From Mycolicibacterium peregrinum (GTDB lineage: Bacteria; Actinomycetota; Actinomycetes; Mycobacteriales; Mycobacteriaceae), in contig NZ_LQPP01000067.1 in NCBI RefSeq assembly GCF_002102345.1, positions 18,752 through 82,751 on the forward strand: DNA of 64,000 nucleotides. The letters are read 5' to 3'. The notes below the pieces were generated by a model. That model was not told where the DNA came from, made no database searches, and was given only the letters and a program-made list of their open reading frames with translations. The position numbers were made by a program, and so were the translations under genes. This document shows, piece after piece, positions 24,428 through 32,552 of this stretch (its first letter is position 1; every line of letters starts with the position of its first letter).

Positions 24428-25840
24428 TCAGCCCGCTTGACGCGCCAGCGCCCGGCCGATGACCCGGGCGGCCTCGTCAAAACGCTGCGGATCGGGCCCG
24501 GAATAGTTGAGTCGCAGGTAAGGCCCGGACGGCTCGGCGGGAAACCACTCATTGCCCGGCGCGACCAGCACCGACTCCGCCTCACACTCACGCACCAGGC
24601 GCTGCAGGTTGATCGCATCGGGCAGGCGCAGCCACAGGTGCAGCCCGCCGAGGGGCACCTGTTCCAACTGCGCGCCGGGTGCGTGCTCGGCGAGCGCGGT
24701 GATCAACTGATCACGTCGGGCCCGTAATTGCCTGCGCACGTCGCGCAGGTGGGTTCGCCAGGCCGGCTGGGTCACCACATCCAGCGCGGCCGCCTGCAAC
24801 AGCCCACTGACATACATCGACTCCGCTCCGCGATCGGCGAGAATCCGGTCGCGCGCAGGACCTCTGGCCACCATCGCGGCCACCCGGACCGACGGCGACA
24901 CACTCTTGGTCAGCGACCTCAGATAGATGACGTGGCCCGCGTCGTCGGATGCCGCCACCGGCCGGGACGTGCTGTCGATACCGAAATCGTGTGCCCAGTC
25001 ATCCTCGACCAGGAAGGCGCCGTGACTGCGCACCACCTCGAGCACCTGGCCGGCCAGGTCCGGATCCCATTGCGCACCGGTCGGATTGGCGAAGTTGGGC
25101 TGAGCGTAGAACACCCGCGCCCCGCTCTCGGCGAACGCACGCGAAAGTTCCTCGGGGTCAGGGCCTCTCGGCCCGCTGGGCACCGGCACCAACCGGACAC
25201 CACTCTGAGCCGCCGCCAGGATGGCGCCCCAGTAGCTGGGCGACTCGATCAACATCGGCTGCCCGAATCCGACCAGTGCGCGAAAGATGGAGCTCAGGCC
25301 GCTCTGGCTGCCGGGCAGCACGATCACCTCACGTGCCGTCGGCGCGGTCACGCCGGCCCCGAACGACTCGGCCAGTTCCTGGGCGAACCAGGCTTGCAGA
25401 TCGGGGCGGCCGGGTGCAGGCGCCGGACTCAGCGCAGCGTCCCCGCGCGCTGCCCGGGCGAATGCGGTGCGGACCAACCGCGCAGGAAGCAGTTCGTGAA
25501 CGGGATAGCCGGAGTGCAATGCGATCAGGTCGGGCGCGACGCTCCGCAGCGGAGTCGACATGGCCGGGATCCGCGCTTGCGGGGATCCCAGGGCGGCCGT
25601 CTGCCAGCCGTAGTCGGGAAGGCGCGCGCTGCGCACCGCGCGCACGAACGTTCCGACACCCGGCCGGCTCTCCACCAGGCCCTGGCTGCGCAGCGTGCGC
25701 ATGGCCTTGGCCACCGTCACCGGGCTGGCGGCGTACTCCGCCACCAGAGCGCGGTTGGACGGTAGCTGCGCGCCCGGCGGGGCGGTGGCGACCCACTTTC
25801 GCAGACCGGACACGATGCGGTCGGTGCTATCGTTATCCAT
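24428..25840 (-). CDS. MocR-family regulator (GntR HTH plus aminotransferase-like domain)
   Basis: The 470-residue protein has an N-terminal GntR winged helix (residues about 5-70: GAQLPSNRALVAEYAASPVTVAKAMRTLRSQGLVESRPGVGTFV). A class I aminotransferase-like domain follows, with the PLP-lysine motif YLRSLTKSVSPSVRVAAMV near 300-320 and NFANPTGAQWD near 230. MocR proteins use PLP as effector and usually control an adjacent divergent gene. Here that is an EamA exporter whose ATG overlaps the MocR ATG head to head. A palindrome just beyond the start is a candidate operator. Confidence 0.87.
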   Translation of the reverse strand: MDNDSTDRIVSGLRKWVATAPPGAQLPSNRALVAEYAASPVTVAKAMRTLRSQGLVESRPGVGTFVRAVRSARLPDYGWQTAALGSPQARIPAMSTPLRSVAPDLIALHSGYPVHELLPARLVRTAFARAARGDAALSPAPAPGRPDLQAWFAQELAESFGAGVTAPTAREVIVLPGSQSGLSSIFRALVGFGQPMLIESPSYWGAILAAAQSGVRLVPVPSGPRGPDPEELSRAFAESGARVFYAQPNFANPTGAQWDPDLAGQVLEVVRSHGAFLVEDDWAHDFGIDSTSRPVAASDDAGHVIYLRSLTKSVSPSVRVAAMVARGPARDRILADRGAESMYVSGLLQAAALDVVTQPAWRTHLRDVRRQLRARRDQLITALAEHAPGAQLEQVPLGGLHLWLRLPDAINLQRLVRECEAESVLVAPGNEWFPAEPSGPYLRLNYSGPDPQRFDEAARVIGRALARQAG

Positions 25841-26747
25841 GTTGAAGCAGAGTAGCGCTACTCATCATAGTTCGTCAGCGCTATCCCACCCCGGGTTGTG
25901 GTGGGGATTGTTGGGCGTGACGGCCTTCTCGTTCACCATCGTGTTCACCAAGGTCGCCATCGGCGGACTGTCTCCCCTGTTCATCGGCGCCGGGCGGGCC
26001 GTCGTCGCCGCCGCCATCGCGGTCGCCGCCCTCGTCCTGACCCGACAGGCGCTGCCCAGCGGCCGGCAGTGGGCGCGGCTGGCCGTGGTGGCCGCCGGGG
26101 TCGTGGCCGGGTTTCCGCTACTGACCTCCTATGCGCTCACCGTCGTTCCTGCCAGTCACGGCGCCATCGTGGTGGCGCTGCTTCCGGCCGCCACCGCGGT
26201 GTGCGCGGTGCTGCGCGGACACGAGCGTCCGCCGGTCACCTTCTGGGTGTTGGCCGCCGCCGGAGCGCTGGCGGCGGTGGTGTTCGCCATGGTGCACGGC
26301 TCCGGCCTCGGCCATCTGAGCTGGCCGGACCTGCTGCTGTTCGGCGCGGTGCTCGCCGCGGCGATCGGGTACGCCGAGGGCGGTTTGCTGGCCAGGGAAC
26401 TGGGCGCATGGCAGACCGTGTCATGGGCCCTGGTCGTCGCGGCGCCGGTGATGCTGGCCTTGACGACGCTGGCCGTGGTGCAGCAACCGCCGCATGCGAC
26501 GCCGGTGCAGTGGACGGCGTTCGGCTACCTCGCGGCCGTCAGCATGTACCTGGGCTTCTTCGCCTGGTACCGCGGACTGGCCATCGGACCCATGACGCAG
26601 GTGAGCCAGGTGCAGTTGATCCAACCGGTTCTCACCATCGGCTGGGCCGCGTTGCTGCTGCACGAACGGCTGACCTGGTCGACGGTGCTCGGCGGCGCGG
26701 TGGTCATCGGATGTGCGGCGCTGGCCGTCCGCGTCCGCCTACGGTGA
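25839..26747 (+). CDS. EamA/DMT-family membrane exporter
   Basis: The protein has 10 helices and two EamA repeats (GLLGVTAFSFTIVFTKVAIGGLSPLFIGAGRAV; AAIGYAEGGLLAREL ... VQLIQPVLTIGWAALLLHERLTWSTVLGGAVVIGC). Members export amino acids or other metabolites. The start is uncertain. ATG 25839 gives 302 residues but its first 18 codons contain the candidate MocR palindrome and there is no Shine-Dalgarno; TTG or GTG codons at 25896-25917, just before the first helix, are alternatives. It is divergent from and probably regulated by the MocR protein. The end is insulated by a strong hairpin. Confidence 0.8.
   Translation: MLKQSSATHHSSSALSHPGLWWGLLGVTAFSFTIVFTKVAIGGLSPLFIGAGRAVVAAAIAVAALVLTRQALPSGRQWARLAVVAAGVVAGFPLLTSYALTVVPASHGAIVVALLPAATAVCAVLRGHERPPVTFWVLAAAGALAAVVFAMVHGSGLGHLSWPDLLLFGAVLAAAIGYAEGGLLARELGAWQTVSWALVVAAPVMLALTTLAVVQQPPHATPVQWTAFGYLAAVSMYLGFFAWYRGLAIGPMTQVSQVQLIQPVLTIGWAALLLHERLTWSTVLGGAVVIGCAALAVRVRLR
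25851..25862. promoter_or_regulatory. Palindrome AGTAGCGCTACT, candidate MocR operator
   Basis: This perfect 12-bp palindrome lies 11 bases from the MocR start, with a second AGCGCTAT half-like copy near 25877-25884. It falls inside the N-terminal codons of the exporter if that gene starts at 25839, which argues for a later exporter start. Confidence 0.5.
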
Positions 26748-26764
26748 TTCTTCGGACCGACGCC

Positions 26765-26801
26765 GAAAGCCGGTAGAAACCCTTGGTTTCCACCGGCTTT
26801 C
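26765..26801. terminator. Bidirectional hairpin terminator between convergent genes
   Basis: Two 17-nt arms (26765-26781 and 26785-26801) pair with a single A-C mismatch around a 3-base CTT loop. The hairpin lies between the exporter stop (26747) and the convergent gene's stop (26809), so it can serve both. Confidence 0.75.
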
Positions 26802-26808
26802 GCATGGG

Positions 26809-27297
26809 TCAAATGTTCACCGGAAAGTCCGAGCTGTAGACGTCACCGCGAATGCGTCCCGGTGGCGGCGGCCCCTCGACGACCACCCACGCCTGCGTGG
26901 CATCCGCAGCCAATTGACCGGCGACCGTCACGGTCGCCGTCCCACTCGCATCGGTGTGCAGCGTTGCGCCCGCCACACCGGGATCCCCGACGTTGCATGT
27001 CGCCACCGACGGCCTCGGCAGTTGGATGAGCCTGACCCGGTAGTCGGTGTCGGGCGTGGCCGACTGCAGCGACACCTCGGCACCTACGTGCGAGCCGTCT
27101 GCGCCGATGCTGGCCCGGCCGGAGCCGGAACCCGAGCCCATCCCGCCGAGAAACAAGGCCTTCGTGAAATCACACCCGCGGATCGAGTTCGACAACGGCA
27201 CCGTCGTCGCCGCCCCGGCCGGTGCCGCGCCGATCCCACTGAGCATCAGCCCACCGGCCGCAGCCAGTGTCACCACACTTCTCATGCGCCAACCCAT
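26809..27297 (-). CDS. Secreted protein of unknown function
   Basis: The 162-residue precursor has a clear signal peptide (MRSVVTLAAAGGLMLSGIGAAPAGAA). The mature part has two cysteines (IRGCDFTKALF; VATCNVGD), probably a disulfide, and a beta-rich repeat-like tail (ATLHTDASGTATVTVAGQLAADATQAWVVVEGPPPPG). I do not recognise a family. The first ATG at 27297 adds four residues before the ATG at 27285, which begins a more standard signal peptide; neither has a good Shine-Dalgarno. It has no operon partner. Confidence 0.6.
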   Translation of the reverse strand: MGWRMRSVVTLAAAGGLMLSGIGAAPAGAATTVPLSNSIRGCDFTKALFLGGMGSGSGSGRASIGADGSHVGAEVSLQSATPDTDYRVRLIQLPRPSVATCNVGDPGVAGATLHTDASGTATVTVAGQLAADATQAWVVVEGPPPPGRIRGDVYSSDFPVNI

Positions 27298-27399
27298 CGC
27301 CGCATCCCACCTGCTCGACGTATCAGTGCGTCATTATTGGCACAGATCGCACACCGAGAAGCGGAAGTTCGCGCAAAAAGACCGGTCGGCCGCGAACGG

Positions 27400-28158
27400 C
27401 TAGCGCCAGCGCCTCAGCACATCCTTGGCCCGCGCACTCAGCACGGCCTGCAGGAACGGCCCGAAGGTAATCCGCCCCACTCCGATGGCTGCCAACGCGG
27501 CAAGGTCTGCGGAATCCGCCGGAACTGTCACGCTGACCGGCAGCGGCACGGCAGAAACGAAGCGCCCCAGCCCTTCCGGGTCGGCCAGGCCGGCCGGGAA
27601 CAGCGAATCGGCACCGGCGGCCGCCGCCTCCGACAGGCGCGCGATCCCCCGATCCACCCGATCGGCGGTGTCCCCGTCCTTGCGCAGGAACAGGTCCGTG
27701 CGGGCATTGATCACCACGTGCACACCCGCGGCGTCGGCGGCCGCGCGCAACTGCCCGACCAACTCGGCATGCTCGGCCGGACTGCGCAGCCGCTTGTCCT
27801 CCTTGTGCACGGTGTCCTCCAGGTTGAAGCCGACCGCTCCGACGTCGAGCAGGCCTTCGATCAGCCGCTCCGGCCGCTCGCCATAGCCGGATTCGATGTC
27901 CACCGACACCGGCACATCCACCGCCTCGGTGATCTGCCGTACCCGGGTCAGCACGTCGTCGAATGACATTCCCTCGCCGTCGGACTTGCCGATGGACTCG
28001 GCCAGCGGGTGGCTACCCACCGTGAGTGCGGAAAACCCCTCGCCGACTGCCAATCGCGCCGACCAGGCGTCCCAGACCGTGGGCAGCACAACGGGGTTGC
28101 CGGGCCGGTGCAGCGCCAGCAGCGCCGCAGCCCGGTCCTGCAACGTGGTCTCACTCAT
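27400..28158 (-). CDS. Isocitrate lyase/PEP mutase superfamily protein
   Basis: The 252-residue TIM-barrel protein starts LLALHRPGNPVVLPTVWDAWSARLAV. It has the superfamily's metal/phosphate features VSVDIESGYGERPERL near 85 and GFNLEDTVHKEDKRLRSPAEH near 115, then VINARTDLFLRKDGD. The catalytic KxCGH loop of isocitrate and methylisocitrate lyases is absent, so it belongs to the PEP mutase/oxaloacetate hydrolase-like subgroup (Rv1998c-like), and the exact reaction is unknown. GGAGG precedes the ATG. It stands alone next to the sdh1 promoter. Confidence 0.75.
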   Translation of the reverse strand: MSETTLQDRAAALLALHRPGNPVVLPTVWDAWSARLAVGEGFSALTVGSHPLAESIGKSDGEGMSFDDVLTRVRQITEAVDVPVSVDIESGYGERPERLIEGLLDVGAVGFNLEDTVHKEDKRLRSPAEHAELVGQLRAAADAAGVHVVINARTDLFLRKDGDTADRVDRGIARLSEAAAAGADSLFPAGLADPEGLGRFVSAVPLPVSVTVPADSADLAALAAIGVGRITFGPFLQAVLSARAKDVLRRWR

Positions 28159-28280
28159 ACGTCCTCCAGATGCTCAGATGTGCTGCTCAGATGTCCTTCG
28201 ACCGGCCGCTAAGCCGACGAAACCAACACTACGACCTGGGTTCCCGGAGCTCATCCGGTGCGCCGGCCGCCGACTGTCTC

Positions 28281-28300
28281 GACGTGATGCGCATCACGTC
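28281..28300. promoter_or_regulatory. Perfect 20-bp palindrome with Crp-site form upstream of sdh1
   Basis: GACGTGATGCGCATCACGTC is a perfect palindrome containing GTGA-n6-TCAC, the core of a Crp/Cmr site. Its centre is about 38 bases before the start point predicted from the TAGCAT -10 at 28317-28322, so it overlaps the -35 region. cAMP-Crp control of succinate dehydrogenase 1 is inferred. Confidence 0.7.
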
Positions 28301-28316
28301 CCGATCGTGATGTGGC

Positions 28317-28322
28317 TAGCAT
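28317..28322 (+). promoter_or_regulatory. Candidate sdh1 promoter -10 (TAGCAT)
   Basis: TAGCAT lies about 48 bases upstream of the first gene of the operon and about 27 bases from the centre of the Crp-like palindrome. The transcript would have a short leader carrying AGGAGG. Confidence 0.45.
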
Positions 28323-28369
28323 TGGTTGTCGTACTGTGAGCCCCGACACCTTCAGCCCGAGGAGGTCAC

Positions 28370-28666
28370 TTGTCCACCACCACTGAGTTCTCCGAACTGC
28401 ACAACCTGATCGGCGACATGCGTCGCTGCGTCACCACGTTGGCGGCGAAGTACGGGGATTCCCCCGCCATGCGCCGCGTCGTGAACGACGCCGAGCGGAT
28501 CCTCAACGACATCGAGCGGTTGGACATCGACGCCGAAGAGTTGGAAATGCGTCACGGCGTCACTCGCCAAAAACAAGGCCGCGAAAAGATCGGCATCCCC
28601 GATACCCAATACGGAAGCGAGTTCTGGCAGGACGTCGCCGACGAGGGTCTCGGCGGATACCGCTGA
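28370..28666 (+). CDS. Conserved small protein, first gene of the sdh1 operon (Rv0250c-like)
   Basis: The 98-residue soluble, helical protein reads FSELHNLIGDMRRCVTTLAAKYGDSPAMRRVVNDAERILNDIERLDIDAEELEM and ends IPDTQYGSEFWQDVADEGLGGYR. In M. tuberculosis a protein of this size (Rv0250c) precedes the same dehydrogenase genes. It has no signal peptide or membrane helix, so an assembly or regulatory role for Sdh1 is possible but unproven. The start is TTG at 28370, supported by AGGAGG five bases upstream; there is no ATG nearby. Confidence 0.75.
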   Translation: MSTTTEFSELHNLIGDMRRCVTTLAAKYGDSPAMRRVVNDAERILNDIERLDIDAEELEMRHGVTRQKQGREKIGIPDTQYGSEFWQDVADEGLGGYR

Positions 28667-28716
28667 GCACGCGGGTGCTTGCGCCCGCCGAACAACTGAA
28701 CTGAAGAAAGGGAACC

Positions 28717-29547
28717 GTGAGCGCACCCACTGCTGACCGTCGCGCGACCGGGGTCTTCTCGTCAACACGAGCGCAGATCCCCGAGCGCACCCTCCGGACC
28801 GATCGGTGGTGGCAGTCGCCCCTGGTCGTCGATCTCGGCTTCGCCGCCTTCGTCGTCTATGCGACTGTGCGCGCTTTCCTGCAGAGCAATTACTACGTAC
28901 CGCAGTACAACTATCTGACGCCGTTCTACTCACCGTGTGTCAGCCAGGGCTGCACCCCGGAGGCCAGCCACTTCTGGCCACAGTTCCTGCCCGACGTGTG
29001 GTGGCTGCCGTACGCGGCCTTGTCACTGCCGTTCCTGCTGCTGTTCCGCCTGACCTGCTACTACTATCGCGGCGCGTATTACCGCTCGGTCTGGCAGTCG
29101 CCCACCGCATGCGCGGTCGCCGAGCCGCACGCGAAGTACACGGGCGAGAGCCGGCTGCCGCTGATAATCCAGAACACCCACCGGTACTTCTTCTATATCG
29201 CCGGCATCATCTCGCTGATCAACTCCTATGACGCGATCGTCGCGTTCCACTCGGACAAGACCGCCAGCGGCTTCGGCTTCGGACTCGGCAACCTCATCCT
29301 GCTGGGCAACGTCATCATGCTGTGGGTCTACACACTGTCCTGCCATTCGTGCCGCCACGTCGCGGGCGGACGCCTCAAGCATTTCTCCAAACACCCTGTG
29401 CGGTACTGGATGTGGACGCAGATCAGCAAACTCAACGTCCGCCACAAGCAGTACGCGTGGATCACGCTGGGCACCCTGATGCTGACCGACTTCTACATCA
29501 TGCTGGTAGCCAGTGGCACCATCTCCGACCTGAGATTCATTGGTTAG
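28717..29547 (+). CDS. sdhC: Succinate dehydrogenase 1 membrane subunit SdhC
   Basis: The 276-residue protein has five or so helices and replaces the usual SdhC/SdhD pair with one chain (Rv0249c type). Conspicuous motifs are FYSPCVSQGCTPEASHFWPQF in the first outer loop, conserved histidines such as QNTHRYFFYIAG, and SCHSCRHVAGG near 213. The CHSCRH cluster is a candidate ligand set for the membrane-embedded Rieske-type [2Fe-2S] centre reported for M. smegmatis Sdh1. It anchors SdhAB and passes electrons to menaquinone. The GTG start at 28717 has AAAGGGA seven bases upstream. Confidence 0.88.
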   Translation: MSAPTADRRATGVFSSTRAQIPERTLRTDRWWQSPLVVDLGFAAFVVYATVRAFLQSNYYVPQYNYLTPFYSPCVSQGCTPEASHFWPQFLPDVWWLPYAALSLPFLLLFRLTCYYYRGAYYRSVWQSPTACAVAEPHAKYTGESRLPLIIQNTHRYFFYIAGIISLINSYDAIVAFHSDKTASGFGFGLGNLILLGNVIMLWVYTLSCHSCRHVAGGRLKHFSKHPVRYWMWTQISKLNVRHKQYAWITLGTLMLTDFYIMLVASGTISDLRFIG

Positions 29548-29580
29548 CAACCATTTACACAAATTAGGGATAAAGACTGC

Positions 29581-31491
29581 ATGACATCGGAATTGGAACG
29601 GCACTCCTACGACGTAGTCGTGATCGGTGCCGGTGGGGCTGGACTGCGCGCCGTGATCGAGGCACGCGAACGCGGTCTGCGCGTGGCGGTGGTGACCAAG
29701 TCGTTGTTCGGCAAGGCCCACACCGTGATGGCCGAGGGCGGGTGCGCCGCGGCGATGCGCAACGTCAACACCAAGGACTCCTGGCAGGTCCACTTCGGTG
29801 ACACCATGCGCGGCGGCAAGTTCCTCAACAACTGGCGGATGGCCGAGCTGCACGCGCAGGAAGCCCCCGACCGGGTGTGGGAGCTGGAAACCTATGGCGC
29901 ACTGTTCGACCGGACCAAGGACGGCCGGATCAGCCAGCGCAACTTCGGCGGGCACACCTACCCTCGGCTGGCCCACGTCGGTGATCGCACCGGCCTGGAG
30001 ATCATCCGCACCCTGCAGCAGAAGATCGTCTCGCTGCAGCAGGAGGACAAGGCCGAGCTCGGCGACTACGAGGCCCGGATCAAGGTCTTCCACGAGTGCT
30101 CGATCACCGAGCTGATCAAGGACGGTGACCGGATCGCGGGCGCCTTCGGGTACTACCGCGAGACCGGCAACTTCGTGCTGTTCGAGGCTCCCGCGATCGT
30201 GCTGGCCACCGGAGGTATCGGCAAGTCGTTCAAGGTGTCGTCGAACTCCTGGGAGTACACCGGTGACGGCCACGCCCTGGCACTGCGCGCCGGGTCCGGT
30301 CTGATCAACATGGAGTTCATCCAGTTCCACCCGACCGGCATGGTCTGGCCGCTGTCGGTGAAGGGCATCCTGGTCACCGAAGGTGTCCGCGGTGACGGTG
30401 GGGTGCTGAAGAACTCCGAGGGCAAGCGGTTCATGTTCGACTACATCCCCTCGGTGTTCAAGGGCCAGTACGCCGAGACCGAGGAAGAAGCCGACCAGTG
30501 GCTCAAGGACAACGACTCGGCACGCCGCACCCCTGACCTGCTCCCCCGCGACGAGGTGGCCCGCGCCATCAACTCCGAGGTCAAGGCGGGCCGCGGTTCG
30601 CCGCACGGCGGTGTCTACCTCGACATCGCCTCGCGCATGCCCACCGAGGAGATCAAGCGCCGGCTGCCCTCGATGTACCACCAGTTCATGGAACTGGCCG
30701 AAGTCGACATCACCAAGGACGAGATGGAAGTCGGCCCAACCTGTCACTACGTGATGGGCGGTATCGAGGTGGATCCGGACACCGGAGGCGCCGCCACCCT
30801 CGGGCTGTTCGCAGCAGGCGAGTGCTCGGGCGGCATGCACGGCTCGAATCGCCTTGGTGGCAACTCACTTTCGGATCTGCTGGTGTTCGGCCGGCGCGCC
30901 GGACTCGGTGCAGCCGACTATGTGCAGGCGCTGCCGGAGCGGCCCAAGGTGTCGGAGGCCGCGCTCATCGAGGCCACCGAACTCGCGCTGGCGCCGTTCG
31001 AAACTCACACGAACCCGGAGAATCCGTACACGCTGCACGCCGAACTGCAGCAATGCATGAACGACCTGGTCGGCATCATCCGCAAGGCCGAAGAGATCGA
31101 GGAAGCGCTGACCAAGCTCGCCGAGCTGCGCACCCGCGTGCACAACGTCAGCGTCGAGGGCGGCCGCGTCTTCAACCCGGGCTGGCACCTGGCCATCGAC
31201 ATGCGCAACATGCTGCTGGTCAGCGAGTGCGTCGCCAAGGCCGCGCTGGCCCGCACCGAAAGCCGTGGCGGACACACCCGCGATGACCATCCGGAGATGG
31301 ACGCGAACTGGCGCAACACTCTGCTGGTGTGCCGCGCGTCCGGCGACGACCAGGTGGTGCCGGACGTGACCGTGACGCCCGAGTCGCAGCTGCCCATGCG
31401 GGCGGACCTGCTGGCGACGTTCGAACTGTCCGAACTCGAAAAGTATTACACCGAGCAAGAACTGGCCGAACACCCCGATAGGAAGGGCTGA
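29581..31491 (+). CDS. sdhA: Succinate dehydrogenase 1 flavoprotein subunit SdhA
   Basis: The 636-residue subunit has an N-terminal FAD-binding motif (YDVVVIGAGGAGLRAVIEARERG), the flavinylation-region sequence KSLFGKAHTVMAEGGCAAAM near 40-60, HTYPRLAHVGDRTG near 123, and the active-site stretch INMEFIQFHPTGM near 240-255. GGIEVDPDTGG and GGMHGSNRLGGNSLSDLLVFGRRAG lie near 395-440. It oxidises succinate to fumarate in the cytosol, attached to SdhB. It corresponds to Rv0248c. The sdhB gene begins 2 bases after its stop. Confidence 0.95.
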   Translation: MTSELERHSYDVVVIGAGGAGLRAVIEARERGLRVAVVTKSLFGKAHTVMAEGGCAAAMRNVNTKDSWQVHFGDTMRGGKFLNNWRMAELHAQEAPDRVWELETYGALFDRTKDGRISQRNFGGHTYPRLAHVGDRTGLEIIRTLQQKIVSLQQEDKAELGDYEARIKVFHECSITELIKDGDRIAGAFGYYRETGNFVLFEAPAIVLATGGIGKSFKVSSNSWEYTGDGHALALRAGSGLINMEFIQFHPTGMVWPLSVKGILVTEGVRGDGGVLKNSEGKRFMFDYIPSVFKGQYAETEEEADQWLKDNDSARRTPDLLPRDEVARAINSEVKAGRGSPHGGVYLDIASRMPTEEIKRRLPSMYHQFMELAEVDITKDEMEVGPTCHYVMGGIEVDPDTGGAATLGLFAAGECSGGMHGSNRLGGNSLSDLLVFGRRAGLGAADYVQALPERPKVSEAALIEATELALAPFETHTNPENPYTLHAELQQCMNDLVGIIRKAEEIEEALTKLAELRTRVHNVSVEGGRVFNPGWHLAIDMRNMLLVSECVAKAALARTESRGGHTRDDHPEMDANWRNTLLVCRASGDDQVVPDVTVTPESQLPMRADLLATFELSELEKYYTEQELAEHPDRKG

Positions 31492-31493
31492 GC

Positions 31494-32243
31494 ATGAGTG
31501 CGTATGACGCGAACCTGCGGGTGTGGCGCGGCGACGAAACCGGCGGCGAGCTCCACGACTACACCGTCGAGGTGAACGACGGTGAGGTGGTGCTCGACAT
31601 CATCCACCGCCTGCAGGCCACCCAGGCCGGCGATCTGGCGGTGCGGTGGAATTGCAAGGCCGGCAAGTGCGGATCGTGCTCGGCGGAGATCAACGGCCGC
31701 CCGAGGCTGATGTGCATGACCCGCATGTCGACCTTCGATCCGGACGAAACCGTCACTGTGACGCCGATGCGGACGTTCCCGGTGATGCGCGACCTGGTGA
31801 CCGACGTGTCCTTCAACTACGAGAAGGCCCGGCAGATCCCATCGTTCACCCCGCCGAAGGACCTGCAGCCCGGCGAGTACCGGATGCAGCAAGAGGACGT
31901 CGAGCGCAGCCAGGAATTCCGCAAGTGCATCGAGTGCTTCCTGTGCCAGAACGTGTGCCACGTCGTGCGTGATCACGAGGAGAACAAAGAAGCGTTCGCC
32001 GGCCCGCGGTTCCACATGCGGATCGCGGAGTTGGACATGCACCCGCTCGACGTCATGGACCGCAAGGACATGGCTCAGGACGACTTCGGCCTCGGCTACT
32101 GCAACATCACCAAGTGCTGCACCGAGGTGTGCCCGGAGAACATCAAGATCACCGACAACGCGCTGATCCCGATGAAGGAACGGGTTGCCGACCGCAAGTA
32201 CGACCCGATTGTGTGGTTGGGCAACAAGCTGTTTAGGCGCTAG
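31494..32243 (+). CDS. sdhB: Succinate dehydrogenase 1 iron-sulfur subunit SdhB
   Basis: The 249-residue protein has three cluster motifs: the plant-ferredoxin type [2Fe-2S] set CKAGKCGSCSAEINGRPRLM followed by its fourth Cys (C-x4-C-x2-C-x11-C, near residues 51-71), and bacterial ferredoxin-like sets CIECFLCQNVCHVV near 143 and CNITKCCTEVCPENI near 203. It carries electrons from SdhA to the membrane subunit. It corresponds to Rv0247c and ends the sdh1 operon in front of a 24-bp-arm hairpin. Confidence 0.95.
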   Translation: MSAYDANLRVWRGDETGGELHDYTVEVNDGEVVLDIIHRLQATQAGDLAVRWNCKAGKCGSCSAEINGRPRLMCMTRMSTFDPDETVTVTPMRTFPVMRDLVTDVSFNYEKARQIPSFTPPKDLQPGEYRMQQEDVERSQEFRKCIECFLCQNVCHVVRDHEENKEAFAGPRFHMRIAELDMHPLDVMDRKDMAQDDFGLGYCNITKCCTEVCPENIKITDNALIPMKERVADRKYDPIVWLGNKLFRR

Positions 32244-32250
32244 CTTCTTC

Positions 32251-32311
32251 CGCCGAGTGTGCGCTCAGATCGCGATTCGAATGATTACGCGATCTGAGCG
32301 CACACTCGGCG
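32251..32311 (+). terminator. Hairpin with perfect 24-bp arms after the sdh1 operon
   Basis: The left arm 32251-32274 and right arm 32288-32311 are exact reverse complements, with a 13-base loop. It begins 8 bases after the sdhB stop and is followed by TTTGG rather than a T-run. It should terminate or stabilise the sdh1 mRNA. Confidence 0.8.
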
Positions 32312-32369
32312 TTTGGTCGACGGCGTAGGCTCGTGACAAAGCAGCCAATCACCGTCGAAAGGCAGCTCC

Positions 32370-32531
32370 ATGAGCATGGGACAGACTCACAGCGTCAACG
32401 AGATCCGGACCGCGATCCGCGAACTGTCGGTCAGGGCCGACCTGGCCCGTAAAGAGGGCCGTCCGGACGATGCCGGCGAGATCGAACAGCGCATCGCCAA
32501 ATACCGCGACGAGCTGGCTGCACGTCCCTGA
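32370..32531 (+). CDS. 53-residue helical protein, unknown function
   Basis: ATG 32370 follows GAAAGG and opens a 54-codon frame reading MSMGQTHSVNEIRTAIRELS, then VRADLARKEGRPDDAGEIEQRIAKYRDELAARP. It is strongly charged and amphipathic and likely forms a helical hairpin; there is no membrane segment. It lies alone between the sdh1 terminator and the convergent flavin reductase. Gene-like codon use and the start signals support it. I do not know a function. Confidence 0.6.
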   Translation: MSMGQTHSVNEIRTAIRELSVRADLARKEGRPDDAGEIEQRIAKYRDELAARP

Positions 32532-32552
32532 GACGGCCGAGGCCCCCGGACG

